From Gammaproteobacteria bacterium (lineage in GTDB: Bacteria > Pseudomonadota > Gammaproteobacteria > Poriferisulfidales > GCA-002705445), in contig JABGXU010000008.1 of the NCBI GenBank assembly GCA_018675635.1, forward strand, positions 361,343 through 425,342: 64,000 nt of DNA, given 5' to 3'. The notes under the pieces are model-generated. The model searched no databases, was not told the origin of the DNA, and saw only the letters and a program-made list of their open reading frames with translations. Positions within the stretch are counted from its first letter, which is position 1. Every line of letters begins with the position of its first letter. Positions 41,211-50,147 of the stretch are shown here, one piece after another. The translations under genes and the position numbers were made by a program.

Positions 41211-42920
41211 CTATTTTTTTGGATTAAATATAGATCCTGTAAATTTACTTATTGTTGTATAAATAATAAAAATTATATCAATAATTGATTTTTTTACATA
41301 TGGTCTTAAATTATAATTTAATTTATCTTTCAAACATTTATCAATTACTTCAATATTGTTTTCGTGTAAATAAATATCATTAAAAATAAATTCCGTATTA
41401 GCAATTTGCGATGTTATTAATTGTCTGTGTTTCATTATTTCATTTATATTTATATTATAGAATTTACACATCATAACAATTTTTACATACATAATACTTA
41501 TTTTTAATTTAAATTTAATATTATTTAATTTTAGAAATTTATTAATTTTTCTAAAATTTAATTGATTAAAAAAATTTGTAGTGTCAGTATCTATAATTTT
41601 TCTTTCTCGTGTTAACTCGTCATATTTAACTTTTAAAAATATCCATGTATCAGGAAAATTTTTCTTAAAAAATACAACAAATAATTCGTATGTATTTTCT
41701 GGAATTTTAAGTATAATATCTATAGATATTGGTATAAATTTTAAAGCGCGTAGTACTTTTTTTACATTTTTTCTTTTTACAAAATAATAATATTTAATTC
41801 CTAGATATCTTCCACAATTTATTATTTTTATGTATTTTAATTTTAATAGAATATAAAATACGTAACTTCTAATGTATGTTTTTAATTTTGGTATTACTCT
41901 AAAATCAAAGCCTCCTCCTGCATATATAAAATATTTGAAAGATCTATTGAAATTTCTAAGCATAATATCAAATCTTGATATTTTATATGGGAACTTTACT
42001 AATGGTATTTTTCTTTCACCATGCATAATTTGTATTTTTTTATATTTATCTTTTATATATAATGTTCGGTAACCAGGGTTGTTAATAAAATTTTTTTCTA
42101 AATATATATTAGCTTTAATTTTTTGTGATCTTCTTGAAGCCTCTAGAAGCATTTTATATGAAAATAATCTAAACCATGGTTTTATTGTTTCTGACAACCT
42201 TTTAATTTGTTGATTTTTATTTAAGCCTACTGATGCACCTTCACCTTCAAATATAAAATCATTAATAACTATGTCTCTAATTTCTTTATCTTTGTTAAAT
42301 CTATCATGGTATGAAAAGTAATAGGCTACAAGCTGATTAAATGTGTCAGGACCTAGTGTAGGGTTCCAATCACCGCAAATATCTATCCATTTTTTTGTTG
42401 TTATGGCTGATGTTTCTGGTGCAAATCCGCACTCCCATTCATCAGCATAATTTCTAGATCTATAACATGATGTTCTTAATCTAAAAAGATGATCTGGAAA
42501 TATCCCTACATACTTTAATAGTGTTTGATCCCAACCTTTTATTGGTATTCTCATTTCGTCATTCATATTCCATAAAAAATAAGTATCTTTTTCACATAAA
42601 AGTAAAAGATCATTCATAGATCTCCACAAATCTGCAAAATTACCAAGCAGTGGTGTAGAAACGTATTTTATGTCTAATTTTGATTGCTTAGATAAGTTGA
42701 GAAGTAAAGCATTCATTTCTTCATCATCATCATCTATTTTTACTATGACTTCTATAAGACCAATATCCTGTATATTATTTTCTAATGAATTTATAAAGCC
42801 TAAAAAATTCTCAGGGTTATTTGATTGAAGGTGAATAGATAAAAGTTTTTTAAAATTAAAATTATTGTTTTCTTCAGTTGTGCCGAGAATTTTTTTTATA
42901 TTATCTGAGTCGTCTGTCAT
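41211..42920 (-). CDS. Glycosyltransferase-like protein, paralogue A of a three-member local family
   Basis: 569 residues, the only minus-strand gene in this part of the locus. The N-terminal about 260 residues resemble a GT-A fold: SIHLQSNNPENF first strand, VIVKIDDDDEEM, then NMNDEMRI where a DxD-like metal site is expected, GWDQTLLKY, FRLRTSCYRS, DEWECGFAPE, TKKWIDICGDWNP and GPDTFNQ. The same ordered blocks occur in the proteins at 50994-52043 and 55624-56595. The C-terminal about 300 residues are basic, rich in Ile, Tyr and Lys, and unrecognised. I infer a glycosyltransferase; the substrate is unknown. Confidence 0.65.
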   Translation of the reverse strand: MTDDSDNIKKILGTTEENNNFNFKKLLSIHLQSNNPENFLGFINSLENNIQDIGLIEVIVKIDDDDEEMNALLLNLSKQSKLDIKYVSTPLLGNFADLWRSMNDLLLLCEKDTYFLWNMNDEMRIPIKGWDQTLLKYVGIFPDHLFRLRTSCYRSRNYADEWECGFAPETSAITTKKWIDICGDWNPTLGPDTFNQLVAYYFSYHDRFNKDKEIRDIVINDFIFEGEGASVGLNKNQQIKRLSETIKPWFRLFSYKMLLEASRRSQKIKANIYLEKNFINNPGYRTLYIKDKYKKIQIMHGERKIPLVKFPYKISRFDIMLRNFNRSFKYFIYAGGGFDFRVIPKLKTYIRSYVFYILLKLKYIKIINCGRYLGIKYYYFVKRKNVKKVLRALKFIPISIDIILKIPENTYELFVVFFKKNFPDTWIFLKVKYDELTRERKIIDTDTTNFFNQLNFRKINKFLKLNNIKFKLKISIMYVKIVMMCKFYNININEIMKHRQLITSQIANTEFIFNDIYLHENNIEVIDKCLKDKLNYNLRPYVKKSIIDIIFIIYTTISKFTGSIFNPKK

Positions 42921-43012
42921 TTTAGATTAATATTATTTTATTAAATTTTAATTAAGTATAAAGATATTACAAATAATATAAAGCGCTGATTTAAAATAAT
43001 AAATATTATATA

Positions 43013-43021
43013 TGTTATAAT
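43013..43021 (+). promoter_or_regulatory. Extended -10 promoter candidate for the sugar-nucleotide operon
   Basis: TGT followed by TATAAT gives an extended -10 (TGnTATAAT) 32 bases before the GTG at 43054. The -35 region is poor (TTAAAA at 42991, 19 bases away), which extended -10 promoters tolerate. It lies in the 133-base divergent gap before a long run of plus-strand genes with short or overlapping junctions, so it could drive most of 43-56.6 kb. Confidence 0.45.
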
Positions 43022-43053
43022 CGTTTTACATATTATTATTTAGAGCTATAACA

Positions 43054-44253
43054 GTGAATCAGTGCGTGATATTAATTGGCGGAAAAGGCTCAAGACTTGG
43101 GGAAATTACCAAAAACTTTCCAAAACCAATGCTCAATATTGACGAAAAACCATTTTTAATTCATTTAATTAATCAAATAAAAATTTTTGGTTTTAGTGAA
43201 GTTTTGTTGCTTGCAGGACACTCTTCATCTGTTGTAGAAGAATACTTTAAAAAAAATATTATAAAAAATATTACTATAAAGATTATCACAGAAGATTCTC
43301 CTTTAGGAACAGGCGGGGCTTTATTAAATGCTTATGAACATCTTGATGATACATTTTTTTTAATGAATGGTGATTCAATAATTGATGGTAACTGGTTATC
43401 AATTTTAGAAAATTTGGACGCTCAAAATGATGTTTCTATAGCTTTAATTAAAAAAGATAATTGCAGTAGATATGGTAGTGTTAAAATAAAAAATAATAAA
43501 GTTATAGAATTCGAAGAGAAAAAAGTAAGTAATCAGGCTGGCTATATTAATGGCGGAATTTATTGTATTAAAAAACATATTTTAAAAAATCTAACTGTTA
43601 ATAATTTGTCATTTGAGAATGATATTCTTTTTCAACTAGTTAAAGATAAACGTGTTTCGGGATCTGAAGTAAAAGGATATTTTATTGATATTGGCACACC
43701 TGAAAGTTTAAAAGAAGCAAATAATGCTGATTGGTTATATGAAAAAAAGGCAGTTATTTTTGATAGAGATGGAACGTTAAATGTTGATCATGGATATACA
43801 CATAAAATTTCTGATTTAGTATGGATGTCAGGTGCTATTTCTCTTATAAGGCATTTAAATGATTTAAACTATTTAGTTTTTGTTGCAACTAACCAAGCCG
43901 GTATTGCAAAAGGGAAATACAAAGAAAATGATATGCATATTTTTCACAATGAAATGCAAAATCAGCTTCATAAAAACGGTGCTCATATAGACGGTTTTTT
44001 CTTTTGCCCTTATCATAAAGATGGGATAATTCCAGAATATTCTATAGATAGTCAAGATAGAAAACCTAATATAGGTATGCTTAGAGAGTTAGCATCACTA
44101 TGGAACCTTAGAAAAAACAATATGTTATTAGTAGGTGATAGAGATTCTGATATTCAGTGCGCCGAAAATTTTGGTATTAAGAGTGTTAAGTATAATGGGG
44201 TGGTAAATCTTTGTAATTTAAAGGATAATATAGTTTCGTCACTAATGGGATAA
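43054..44253 (+). CDS. Fused heptose-1-phosphate guanylyltransferase (HddC-like) and heptose bisphosphate phosphatase (GmhB-like)
   Basis: 399 residues, two enzymes of the GDP-heptose pathway in one chain. Residues 1-228 are a nucleotidyltransferase: LIGGKGSRLGEITKNFPKPM (pyrophosphorylase signature), LGTGGALLNAY, FLMNGDSI. Residues 232-399 are a HAD phosphatase with the catalytic DRDGT (D237, D239), VATNQAGIAKG and GDRDSDIQCAENFG. The GmhB zinc loop is altered: CPYH is present, but the second Cys pair is replaced by SIDSQD before RKPN. Expected role: D-glycero-D-manno-heptose bisphosphate to heptose 1-phosphate to GDP-heptose. Start is GTG. Confidence 0.88.
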   Translation: MNQCVILIGGKGSRLGEITKNFPKPMLNIDEKPFLIHLINQIKIFGFSEVLLLAGHSSSVVEEYFKKNIIKNITIKIITEDSPLGTGGALLNAYEHLDDTFFLMNGDSIIDGNWLSILENLDAQNDVSIALIKKDNCSRYGSVKIKNNKVIEFEEKKVSNQAGYINGGIYCIKKHILKNLTVNNLSFENDILFQLVKDKRVSGSEVKGYFIDIGTPESLKEANNADWLYEKKAVIFDRDGTLNVDHGYTHKISDLVWMSGAISLIRHLNDLNYLVFVATNQAGIAKGKYKENDMHIFHNEMQNQLHKNGAHIDGFFFCPYHKDGIIPEYSIDSQDRKPNIGMLRELASLWNLRKNNMLLVGDRDSDIQCAENFGIKSVKYNGVVNLCNLKDNIVSSLMG

Positions 44254-44267
44254 GGTGGAGATAAATA

Positions 44268-44972
44268 GTGTCAGCGAATGTTATAGAAACTAGAGTAGAA
44301 TTTTTTAAAAATAACGGGTATGTTATTTTAGATGATGTATACACTGAAAAAGAGTGCGATTCAGTAGTTAATCTTGCTCATAAAGTTCTAGGGTCGTCAA
44401 AAGATTTAACACCTTTAATGAATCTTCATAGAAGCTCAGAAATAATACAAAAATTTATGTCTAATAAAAATTTAATATCGTTTATAAATTCTTATTTTCA
44501 AGACACAGCATTAGGTTTGCAAACAGAATTTTTTTTTATGCCACCAGAAACTGTTGGATTTAATGCGCATCAGGATAATACATATGTTAAAGCATCTTCT
44601 GATTCTTTTGTTTCCGCATGGTGTGCTTTAACTGATGTTGATAAAGATAATGGTGGTTTAATTATATGGCCAGAAACACACCATGAGGAAGCTCTAACAA
44701 CAATTGATACTGGATTGTCAAAATTTAATAATCAAGATCCCAATGCAACTATTAGAAAAACTTTAGTTCCTGAAAAATATAAAAAAGAAACATTAAAAAT
44801 TAAAAAAGGAAGTGTCTTATTGATTCATAGTTGGCTGGTTCATGCTTCACATAAAAATAATTCTAATGGAAATAGATACGCTTTATTATGTACTTACTTA
44901 AAAGAACATTCAGATTTTAGAAAAGGCGAATATGCAAAAAGAATTCCATTTCCATTGGTTGACAAAATTTAA
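44268..44972 (+). CDS. Phytanoyl-CoA dioxygenase (PhyH)-family Fe(II)/2-oxoglutarate oxygenase
   Basis: 234 residues. The facial triad is clear: H101 and D103 in FNAHQDNTY, distal H192 in WLVHASHKN, with R203 in NGNRYAL as the likely 2-oxoglutarate anchor. The N-terminal FFKNNGYVILDDVYT and LIIWPETHHEE segments are typical of PhyH proteins. It starts at GTG 44268 with GGTGGAGAT upstream. In this locus the substrate is probably a sugar nucleotide or glycan, which it would hydroxylate; the real substrate is unknown. Confidence 0.85.
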   Translation: MSANVIETRVEFFKNNGYVILDDVYTEKECDSVVNLAHKVLGSSKDLTPLMNLHRSSEIIQKFMSNKNLISFINSYFQDTALGLQTEFFFMPPETVGFNAHQDNTYVKASSDSFVSAWCALTDVDKDNGGLIIWPETHHEEALTTIDTGLSKFNNQDPNATIRKTLVPEKYKKETLKIKKGSVLLIHSWLVHASHKNNSNGNRYALLCTYLKEHSDFRKGEYAKRIPFPLVDKI

Positions 44973-44976
44973 AAGC

Positions 44977-45885
44977 ATGAGCTTAGATCAGGATAATTGT
45001 AAGGTTAGAGGACATATGGGTAAAACTGTTAGTTTTGACTCTACAGGAGATCGTGAATTATTTATGAAAGATTTTCTAAGTCCAAGTGGAATAGAAAATT
45101 CTTTTAAAACATGGAAGGTTTCAGGCAAATATAATACAAAAGATATTAATTTCAAAAAACATTTAATTAATGAATTAATTAAAAAAGAAATAGTAGATAA
45201 AGAACAATTAATTAATTATAAAAATAATTTAGAAAATTTGCATTTATGTTTACATGATTCTAAAAAAAATTTAGATGATACAGAACAGAACGAAATATCT
45301 ATAAGTTTTTATGATATATCTCTAGAATTAAAAAATGAATATATTAAATTTATTACAAATATAGCTTCACTATTTTCAGAGCCTATTTATTACCAGGAAG
45401 TACCTACATTTAGGTTCCATTTTCCAAACCAAAAAGGCTATGATTGGGAAGATCGTTATCATACCGATGTAATGTTAGGGCACCCACCATATGAATTTAA
45501 TGTTTGGATTCCTTTTACTAATGTCTATGACTCAAATAGTATGCGTATAACGCCTCTTAACTATAGTCTTAATTTTATTAAGGATAGCAACTATGACTTT
45601 GAATTATTCGCAAAAAATGTACAATACAAAGAAGGTGTAATTAAAGATCTCAAAGAAAAATCTGATTCTCTTAATATGAGTTATGGGGATTTTATTATTT
45701 TTGATCCAAGATGTTTGCATTGTACACAACATAATAAGACTGACATAACAAGAATTAGTCTAGATGTAAGAATTATAACGGAAAGTAATTTACTGAAATA
45801 TTCAAGGGAATACAGAACTACTGGTAGAAAAAAAATGTTGTTTTTACCAGGTCATTATTTTTCGCAAGAGCCAATTGGATTATGA
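44977..45885 (+). CDS. 2-oxoglutarate/Fe(II)-oxygenase-like protein
   Basis: 302 residues from the ATG at 44977, four bases after the preceding stop; the frame is open upstream, but that part lies inside the previous gene. Candidate metal ligands are H162 and D164 in YHTDVMLG and H248 in DPRCLHCTQHN, with R259 in RISLDVRI. These blocks match the N-terminal domain of the fusion protein at 39249-41123 more closely than the adjacent PhyH protein. Its stop overlaps the E1-alpha start (ATGA). Likely a glycan or nucleotide-sugar hydroxylase; substrate unknown. Confidence 0.72.
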   Translation: MSLDQDNCKVRGHMGKTVSFDSTGDRELFMKDFLSPSGIENSFKTWKVSGKYNTKDINFKKHLINELIKKEIVDKEQLINYKNNLENLHLCLHDSKKNLDDTEQNEISISFYDISLELKNEYIKFITNIASLFSEPIYYQEVPTFRFHFPNQKGYDWEDRYHTDVMLGHPPYEFNVWIPFTNVYDSNSMRITPLNYSLNFIKDSNYDFELFAKNVQYKEGVIKDLKEKSDSLNMSYGDFIIFDPRCLHCTQHNKTDITRISLDVRIITESNLLKYSREYRTTGRKKMLFLPGHYFSQEPIGL

Positions 45886-46826
45886 AAAAATTTGATGTTA
45901 AGAAAGCATATTCTTTATTTTATTTAATTCGTAAAAGTGAAGAAAAAATAATTGAATTATATGATACTGATAAAATTAAAAGTCCAGTTCATTTATCTAT
46001 TGGGCAGGAACCAGTTGCTGTTGGTGTTAGCCTAGCACTTGATAAGAAAGATATTATTTTTAGTAATTATAGAGGACATGCCCATTACCTTGCTCGAGAG
46101 GGTAATCTAAAAGAAATGTGGGCAGAGTTATATGGAAAAGTAGCAGGATCTTCTAGAGGAAAAGCTGGCTCTATGCATTTAAGCGATTGGTCAGTTAACT
46201 TTATGACAACTTCAGCTATTGTTGCTACTGCAGTACCAGAGGCTGTAGGTTACGCTTATTCTCAAAAATATCAAAACAATGAAGGAGTAGTGATATGTTA
46301 TCATGGAGATGGTGCTGTTGACGAAGGTGTATATTGGGAGTCAATAAATTTTGCTAGTCTTCATCAACTTCCAATTTTATTTGTATGTGAAAATAATAAA
46401 TACGCAATATACACTCATCAGGACAAAAGAATGTTAGGTGACTCTATTGTCTCTAGAGCAAATTCTTTTGGTTTGAAATCATTTAGAGTAGACGGGATTC
46501 GCACAGAAGATTTTTTTAATGCTGCTAATGATTCTATTAATAATATTAAAAATAATAGTGGCCCCATATTATTAGAATGTATGACAAGTAGATGGCGAGA
46601 TCATGTAGGGCCTGGGGAAGATAGACATATTAATTTTAGATCAGACAAAGAGCTTAATGATGCTATTACCAATGATGATTTAAAGAATTTAGAAAGCTTA
46701 ATAAATAAAGAAGATGTTGTAACTATACAAAAAGATATTGATAGCCAAATAAATGATGCAATAAAATATTCAGAAGATTCTTCTTTCCCCGGAACTAAAG
46801 AGATAACAGATAACGTATATGGATAA
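45882..46826 (+). CDS. Thiamine-diphosphate enzyme, E1-alpha-like subunit
   Basis: 314 residues, homologous to the alpha subunit of 2-oxoacid dehydrogenase E1. The ThDP-binding motif begins GDGAVDEG at residue 142 and ends with N171-N172; HLSIGQEPVAVG and NYRGHAHYL (R64-H66) are typical. It forms a heterotetramer with the next gene product. No E2 or E3 is nearby, so a complete oxidative dehydrogenase is unlikely. Among sugar enzymes and a ColD-like dehydratase, a role in attaching a two-carbon acyl branch to a keto sugar (as proposed for AviB1/AviB2 in avilamycin) is inferred. Confidence 0.88.
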   Translation: MKKFDVKKAYSLFYLIRKSEEKIIELYDTDKIKSPVHLSIGQEPVAVGVSLALDKKDIIFSNYRGHAHYLAREGNLKEMWAELYGKVAGSSRGKAGSMHLSDWSVNFMTTSAIVATAVPEAVGYAYSQKYQNNEGVVICYHGDGAVDEGVYWESINFASLHQLPILFVCENNKYAIYTHQDKRMLGDSIVSRANSFGLKSFRVDGIRTEDFFNAANDSINNIKNNSGPILLECMTSRWRDHVGPGEDRHINFRSDKELNDAITNDDLKNLESLINKEDVVTIQKDIDSQINDAIKYSEDSSFPGTKEITDNVYG

Positions 46827-47859
46827 TTTAAAAGAAATTAATTACGGTGAAGCAATATATGAAGGTTGCTACCAAGAGATGGAAAATGACGATTCTGTTT
46901 TTGTTTATGGTCTAGGTGTTGATGACACAAAAGGTCATTACGGCACCTCAAAAGATCTTCATAAAGTTTTTGGGGCAAAAAGGAATTTTGATATACCGTT
47001 ATCTGAAGACGCTATGACAGGTATTGGGATTGGAGCAGCTTTAGGTGGATTAAAACCTATTTATGTACATCAAAGAATGGATTTTTTACTACTCTGTATG
47101 AATCAGTTAGTTAATATGGCTGCAAAACTTAGGTATATGTCTTCTGGAGTACATTCAGTGCCACTTGTAGTTAGGGCAGCAATTGGCAGAAGCTGGGGTC
47201 AAGGTGCTCAACATAGTCAAGCATTTCACTCTTATTTTATGCATGTGCCTGGCATTAAGGTTGTTGCACCAACGACGCCACACGATGCTAAAGGTTGCTT
47301 AATTGCAAGTATAAGAGATAAAAACCCAGTTATTTTTGTTGAGCATAGAATGCTTTATTCAAATGTTGGTTATGTACCGGAAGAGTTGTATGAAGTTGAA
47401 TTTGGCAAAGGTAGAGTGCTTATTGAAGGAACAGATATTACTTTAGTAGGTGTAAGTTATACGGTTACTGATTGTATAAGAGCATCTTTAGCATTAAAAG
47501 AGATTGGAATAAGCGCAGAAGTAATAGATCCAGTAAGTTTATCTCCAATAGATTATGAATTGATTAGAAAATCTGCAAATAAAACCAAGAAAGTTTTGGT
47601 TGTAGATAATGGTTGGTTAACATGTGGTTTTGCAGCAGAGGTTATTGCTGATTTAGGTATTAATTGTAAAGATTTAGATCTTGATAGGATGGGTTATCTT
47701 GAATCACCTTGTCCGACAACTAGGGTTTTAGAAGATGGCTTTTATCCAAGCCCTGAAAGCGTAGCAATAAAAGCAAATACAATGTGTGGTGGGGACAGTA
47801 ACTGGAAACCAGAAAATATATCTAGAAAAGAAATAAATTCATTTAAAGGACCTTTTTAA
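46819..47859 (+). CDS. Thiamine-diphosphate enzyme, E1-beta-like (transketolase-like) subunit
   Basis: 346 residues, beta subunit of an E1-type enzyme. The cofactor-activating glutamate is E63 in PLSEDAMTGIGIGAA, followed by AAIGRSWGQGAQHSQAFHSYFMHVPG (contains the catalytic-loop histidines) and the C-terminal transketolase domain beginning GKGRVLIEGTDITLVG. It overlaps the E1-alpha gene by 8 bases, so the two are made together. The acyl acceptor is probably a sugar nucleotide and not lipoyl-E2; that is inference from context. Confidence 0.88.
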   Translation: MDNLKEINYGEAIYEGCYQEMENDDSVFVYGLGVDDTKGHYGTSKDLHKVFGAKRNFDIPLSEDAMTGIGIGAALGGLKPIYVHQRMDFLLLCMNQLVNMAAKLRYMSSGVHSVPLVVRAAIGRSWGQGAQHSQAFHSYFMHVPGIKVVAPTTPHDAKGCLIASIRDKNPVIFVEHRMLYSNVGYVPEELYEVEFGKGRVLIEGTDITLVGVSYTVTDCIRASLALKEIGISAEVIDPVSLSPIDYELIRKSANKTKKVLVVDNGWLTCGFAAEVIADLGINCKDLDLDRMGYLESPCPTTRVLEDGFYPSPESVAIKANTMCGGDSNWKPENISRKEINSFKGPF

Positions 47860-47861
47860 TT

Positions 47862-49136
47862 ATGAATAATAATGAAAATTTAGAAAAAGCAATAAAACAG
47901 TGTTGGGACGATAATCCAACTAATGAGTTTGATTCCGATAATCCAATAGTAAGGTTGCACGAGCCAACATTTAATGCAGAAGAAATAATTGCTTTTACAA
48001 AACAAATGTTAACAACAAAAGTTACGATGGGTGAAAAAGTAACTGAGTTTGAAAAAAAATATTGTAGCAAATATTCATATAAACATGGCGTATCTAACAA
48101 TTCCGGGTCATCAGCTAATCTTTTAATGCTTTCAGTATTAACTAGCAAGCTTACAAAAAATAATTTAAATAAAGGCGACGAAATTATTTTACCAGCTTTA
48201 ACTTGGTCTACAACAGTGTGGCCAGTAATACAAATGGGTTTAATTCCTGTTTATGTTGATTGTGATGTTAATACTTTTAATATGGATACCAATAAAATTG
48301 AAGAAGCAGTTTCAAATAAAACAAAAGCTATATTTTCAGTACCTATATATGGAAATCCATGTGAAATGGATGATATTTTATCAATTTGTAAAAGACATAA
48401 TTTAATGCTGATAGAAGATTGTTGTGAATCAATGGGTGCTAAGTATAAAGATAAATATGTTGGTAGTTTTGGAAGAATTGCGAGTTTTAGTTTTTATTAT
48501 TCGCATCACATAACTACATTAGAAGGTGGAATTTGTGTTACTGATGATCATGAATTATCTGAAATGATGAGAATTGTTAGAGCGCACGGATGGGTTAGAC
48601 AAGTGGAAAATAAAAATAAATGGATTGAAATGTACAAAGATTTTGATCCAAAATTTCTATTTGTAAATGATGGTTATAATTTAAGGATCACAGAGCCGCA
48701 AGCTGCTATGGGTTTGTTGCAAATAGATAAAATAGATAAATTTATAGATAATAGGAAAAGTAATGCTAAGAAGTATTATAATGAGTTAAAGTCTTTAGGG
48801 GATTTTTTTAGTTTTCAAACAACAACAAAACATTCAGAGAACTCTCATTTTGGTTTTCCTATGATAGTAAAGAATAATAAATATTTTAGTCGTGACGAGA
48901 TATGTACTTATTTAAATAACTGTGGTGTTGAAACAAGACCTATTATTGCAGGTAACCTAGCTAGACAACCAGCTAACAATCTATTCGAGCATAGAATTTC
49001 AGGCAAATTAAGCAATTCAGATACAATAATGGATAATGGGTTTTCTGTTGGTGTTCATCAGTCACTTGCTAATGATGCAATATATTATGTTACAGGTAAA
49101 ATAAAGGAATTTATTAATAAGAGAACAAAAAAATGA
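47862..49136 (+). CDS. PLP-dependent sugar 3-dehydratase of the ColD/RfbH type (His replaces the PLP lysine)
   Basis: 424 residues, DegT-fold. TMGEKVTEFEKKY, SNNSGSSANLLML, LPALTWSTTVWP, IEDCCESMGAKY and the VRAHGWVR segment match GDP-4-keto-6-deoxymannose 3-dehydratase (ColD). Where aminotransferases carry the Schiff-base lysine, this protein has H215 in YYSHHITTLEGG. That substitution is the hallmark of ColD and RfbH, which remove the C3 hydroxyl. The next gene encodes a GDP-mannose-4,6-dehydratase-like enzyme, a suitable source of its 4-keto substrate. It is expected to make a 4-keto-3,6-dideoxy sugar; whether hexose or heptose is open. Confidence 0.85.
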   Translation: MNNNENLEKAIKQCWDDNPTNEFDSDNPIVRLHEPTFNAEEIIAFTKQMLTTKVTMGEKVTEFEKKYCSKYSYKHGVSNNSGSSANLLMLSVLTSKLTKNNLNKGDEIILPALTWSTTVWPVIQMGLIPVYVDCDVNTFNMDTNKIEEAVSNKTKAIFSVPIYGNPCEMDDILSICKRHNLMLIEDCCESMGAKYKDKYVGSFGRIASFSFYYSHHITTLEGGICVTDDHELSEMMRIVRAHGWVRQVENKNKWIEMYKDFDPKFLFVNDGYNLRITEPQAAMGLLQIDKIDKFIDNRKSNAKKYYNELKSLGDFFSFQTTTKHSENSHFGFPMIVKNNKYFSRDEICTYLNNCGVETRPIIAGNLARQPANNLFEHRISGKLSNSDTIMDNGFSVGVHQSLANDAIYYVTGKIKEFINKRTKK

Positions 49137-50143
49137 AAGCATTTATAACTGGCATAACAGGCATGGTAGGTTCTCATTTGGCAGAATTTTTGTTAGAAAA
49201 TACCGATTGGGAAATACATGGCTTGATAAGATGGAGAAGCCCTTTAGATAATATTGAAAATTTAATAGCAAAAATTAATCTTAAAGATAGGGTATTTTTG
49301 CATTATGGCGATTTAAGAGATTCTCAGTCATTAGATTTAGTGGTAGAAAAAGTTAAACCTGATTATACATTTCATTTGGCCGCACAAAGTTATCCAAAAA
49401 CAAGTTTTGATGCTCCTTTAGACACATACGCAACAAATATATCAGGAACTTCATCGTTACTTGAGTCATTAAAGAAGTTTTCTCCAAAATCAATTATACA
49501 TGTTTGCGCATCATCAGAAGTTTTTGGAAGAGTATCAAAAGATAAGTTACCAATAAATGAAGAGTGCTCATTCCATCCGGCATCACCTTACGCCATCTCT
49601 AAAATAGGAACAGATTTAGTAGGTAGGTTCTATGCTGAGGCTTATAGTATGAAAGTTATGACAACAAGAATGTTTACCCATACCGGCCCAAGAAGAGGTG
49701 ATGTGTTTGCTGAATCAACGTTTGCAAAACAAATTGCAATGGCTGAAAAAGGAATTATAAAACCAATAATAAAAGTTGGTAATTTGCAATCTATGAGGAC
49801 AATAGCAGATGTAAGAGATGCTGTAAGAGCTTATTATATGTTAGTAACTGTTAACCCTATAGCAGGTGAATATTATAATATAGGTGGTACACATTCTTGT
49901 AAAATTGAACAAATTCTTAATGACCTTATAAATATATCAACAATTAAAGATGAAATAAAAATTGAGGAAGACCCAGATAGATTGAGACCAATTGATGCTG
50001 ACCTACAAATACCTGATACTACAAAATTTACAAATCATACTGGATGGAAGCCAGAATATACATACGAGCAAACTATTTTTGATCTTTTAGAATATTGGAG
50101 AAAGATGGTTGAAAAAAATAGTGGCGCATATTTAACTCGATAG
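49133..50143 (+). CDS. GDP-mannose 4,6-dehydratase-like SDR (possible GDP-heptose 4,6-dehydratase)
   Basis: 336 residues, extended SDR. Cofactor motif GITGMVGSH (7-15), then IRWRSPLDN, HYGDLRD, HLAAQSYPKTSF, catalytic S127-S128-E129 (in place of the usual T/S-S-E), and Y153-x3-K157 in SPYAISK. The R/W pattern and AAQSYP fit the GMD family. In Campylobacter and Yersinia, GMD homologues convert GDP-D-glycero-D-manno-heptose to the 6-deoxy-4-keto form, and the complete GDP-heptose pathway is encoded here. GDP-mannose remains an alternative substrate. It overlaps the ColD-like gene by 4 bases. Confidence 0.83.
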   Translation: MKAFITGITGMVGSHLAEFLLENTDWEIHGLIRWRSPLDNIENLIAKINLKDRVFLHYGDLRDSQSLDLVVEKVKPDYTFHLAAQSYPKTSFDAPLDTYATNISGTSSLLESLKKFSPKSIIHVCASSEVFGRVSKDKLPINEECSFHPASPYAISKIGTDLVGRFYAEAYSMKVMTTRMFTHTGPRRGDVFAESTFAKQIAMAEKGIIKPIIKVGNLQSMRTIADVRDAVRAYYMLVTVNPIAGEYYNIGGTHSCKIEQILNDLINISTIKDEIKIEEDPDRLRPIDADLQIPDTTKFTNHTGWKPEYTYEQTIFDLLEYWRKMVEKNSGAYLTR

Positions 50144-50147
50144 ACAT

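Noticed and set aside
45882..47859. Housekeeping pyruvate or branched-chain 2-oxoacid dehydrogenase
   Set aside because: No E2 or E3 gene follows, and the pair overlaps oxygenase and sugar-dehydratase genes in a glycan locus; a sugar-modifying role fits better, though it is not proven.
47862..49136. Ordinary DegT-family sugar aminotransferase
   Set aside because: The PLP lysine position is H215 in YSHHIT, as in ColD/RfbH dehydratases, which do not form the usual internal aldimine.
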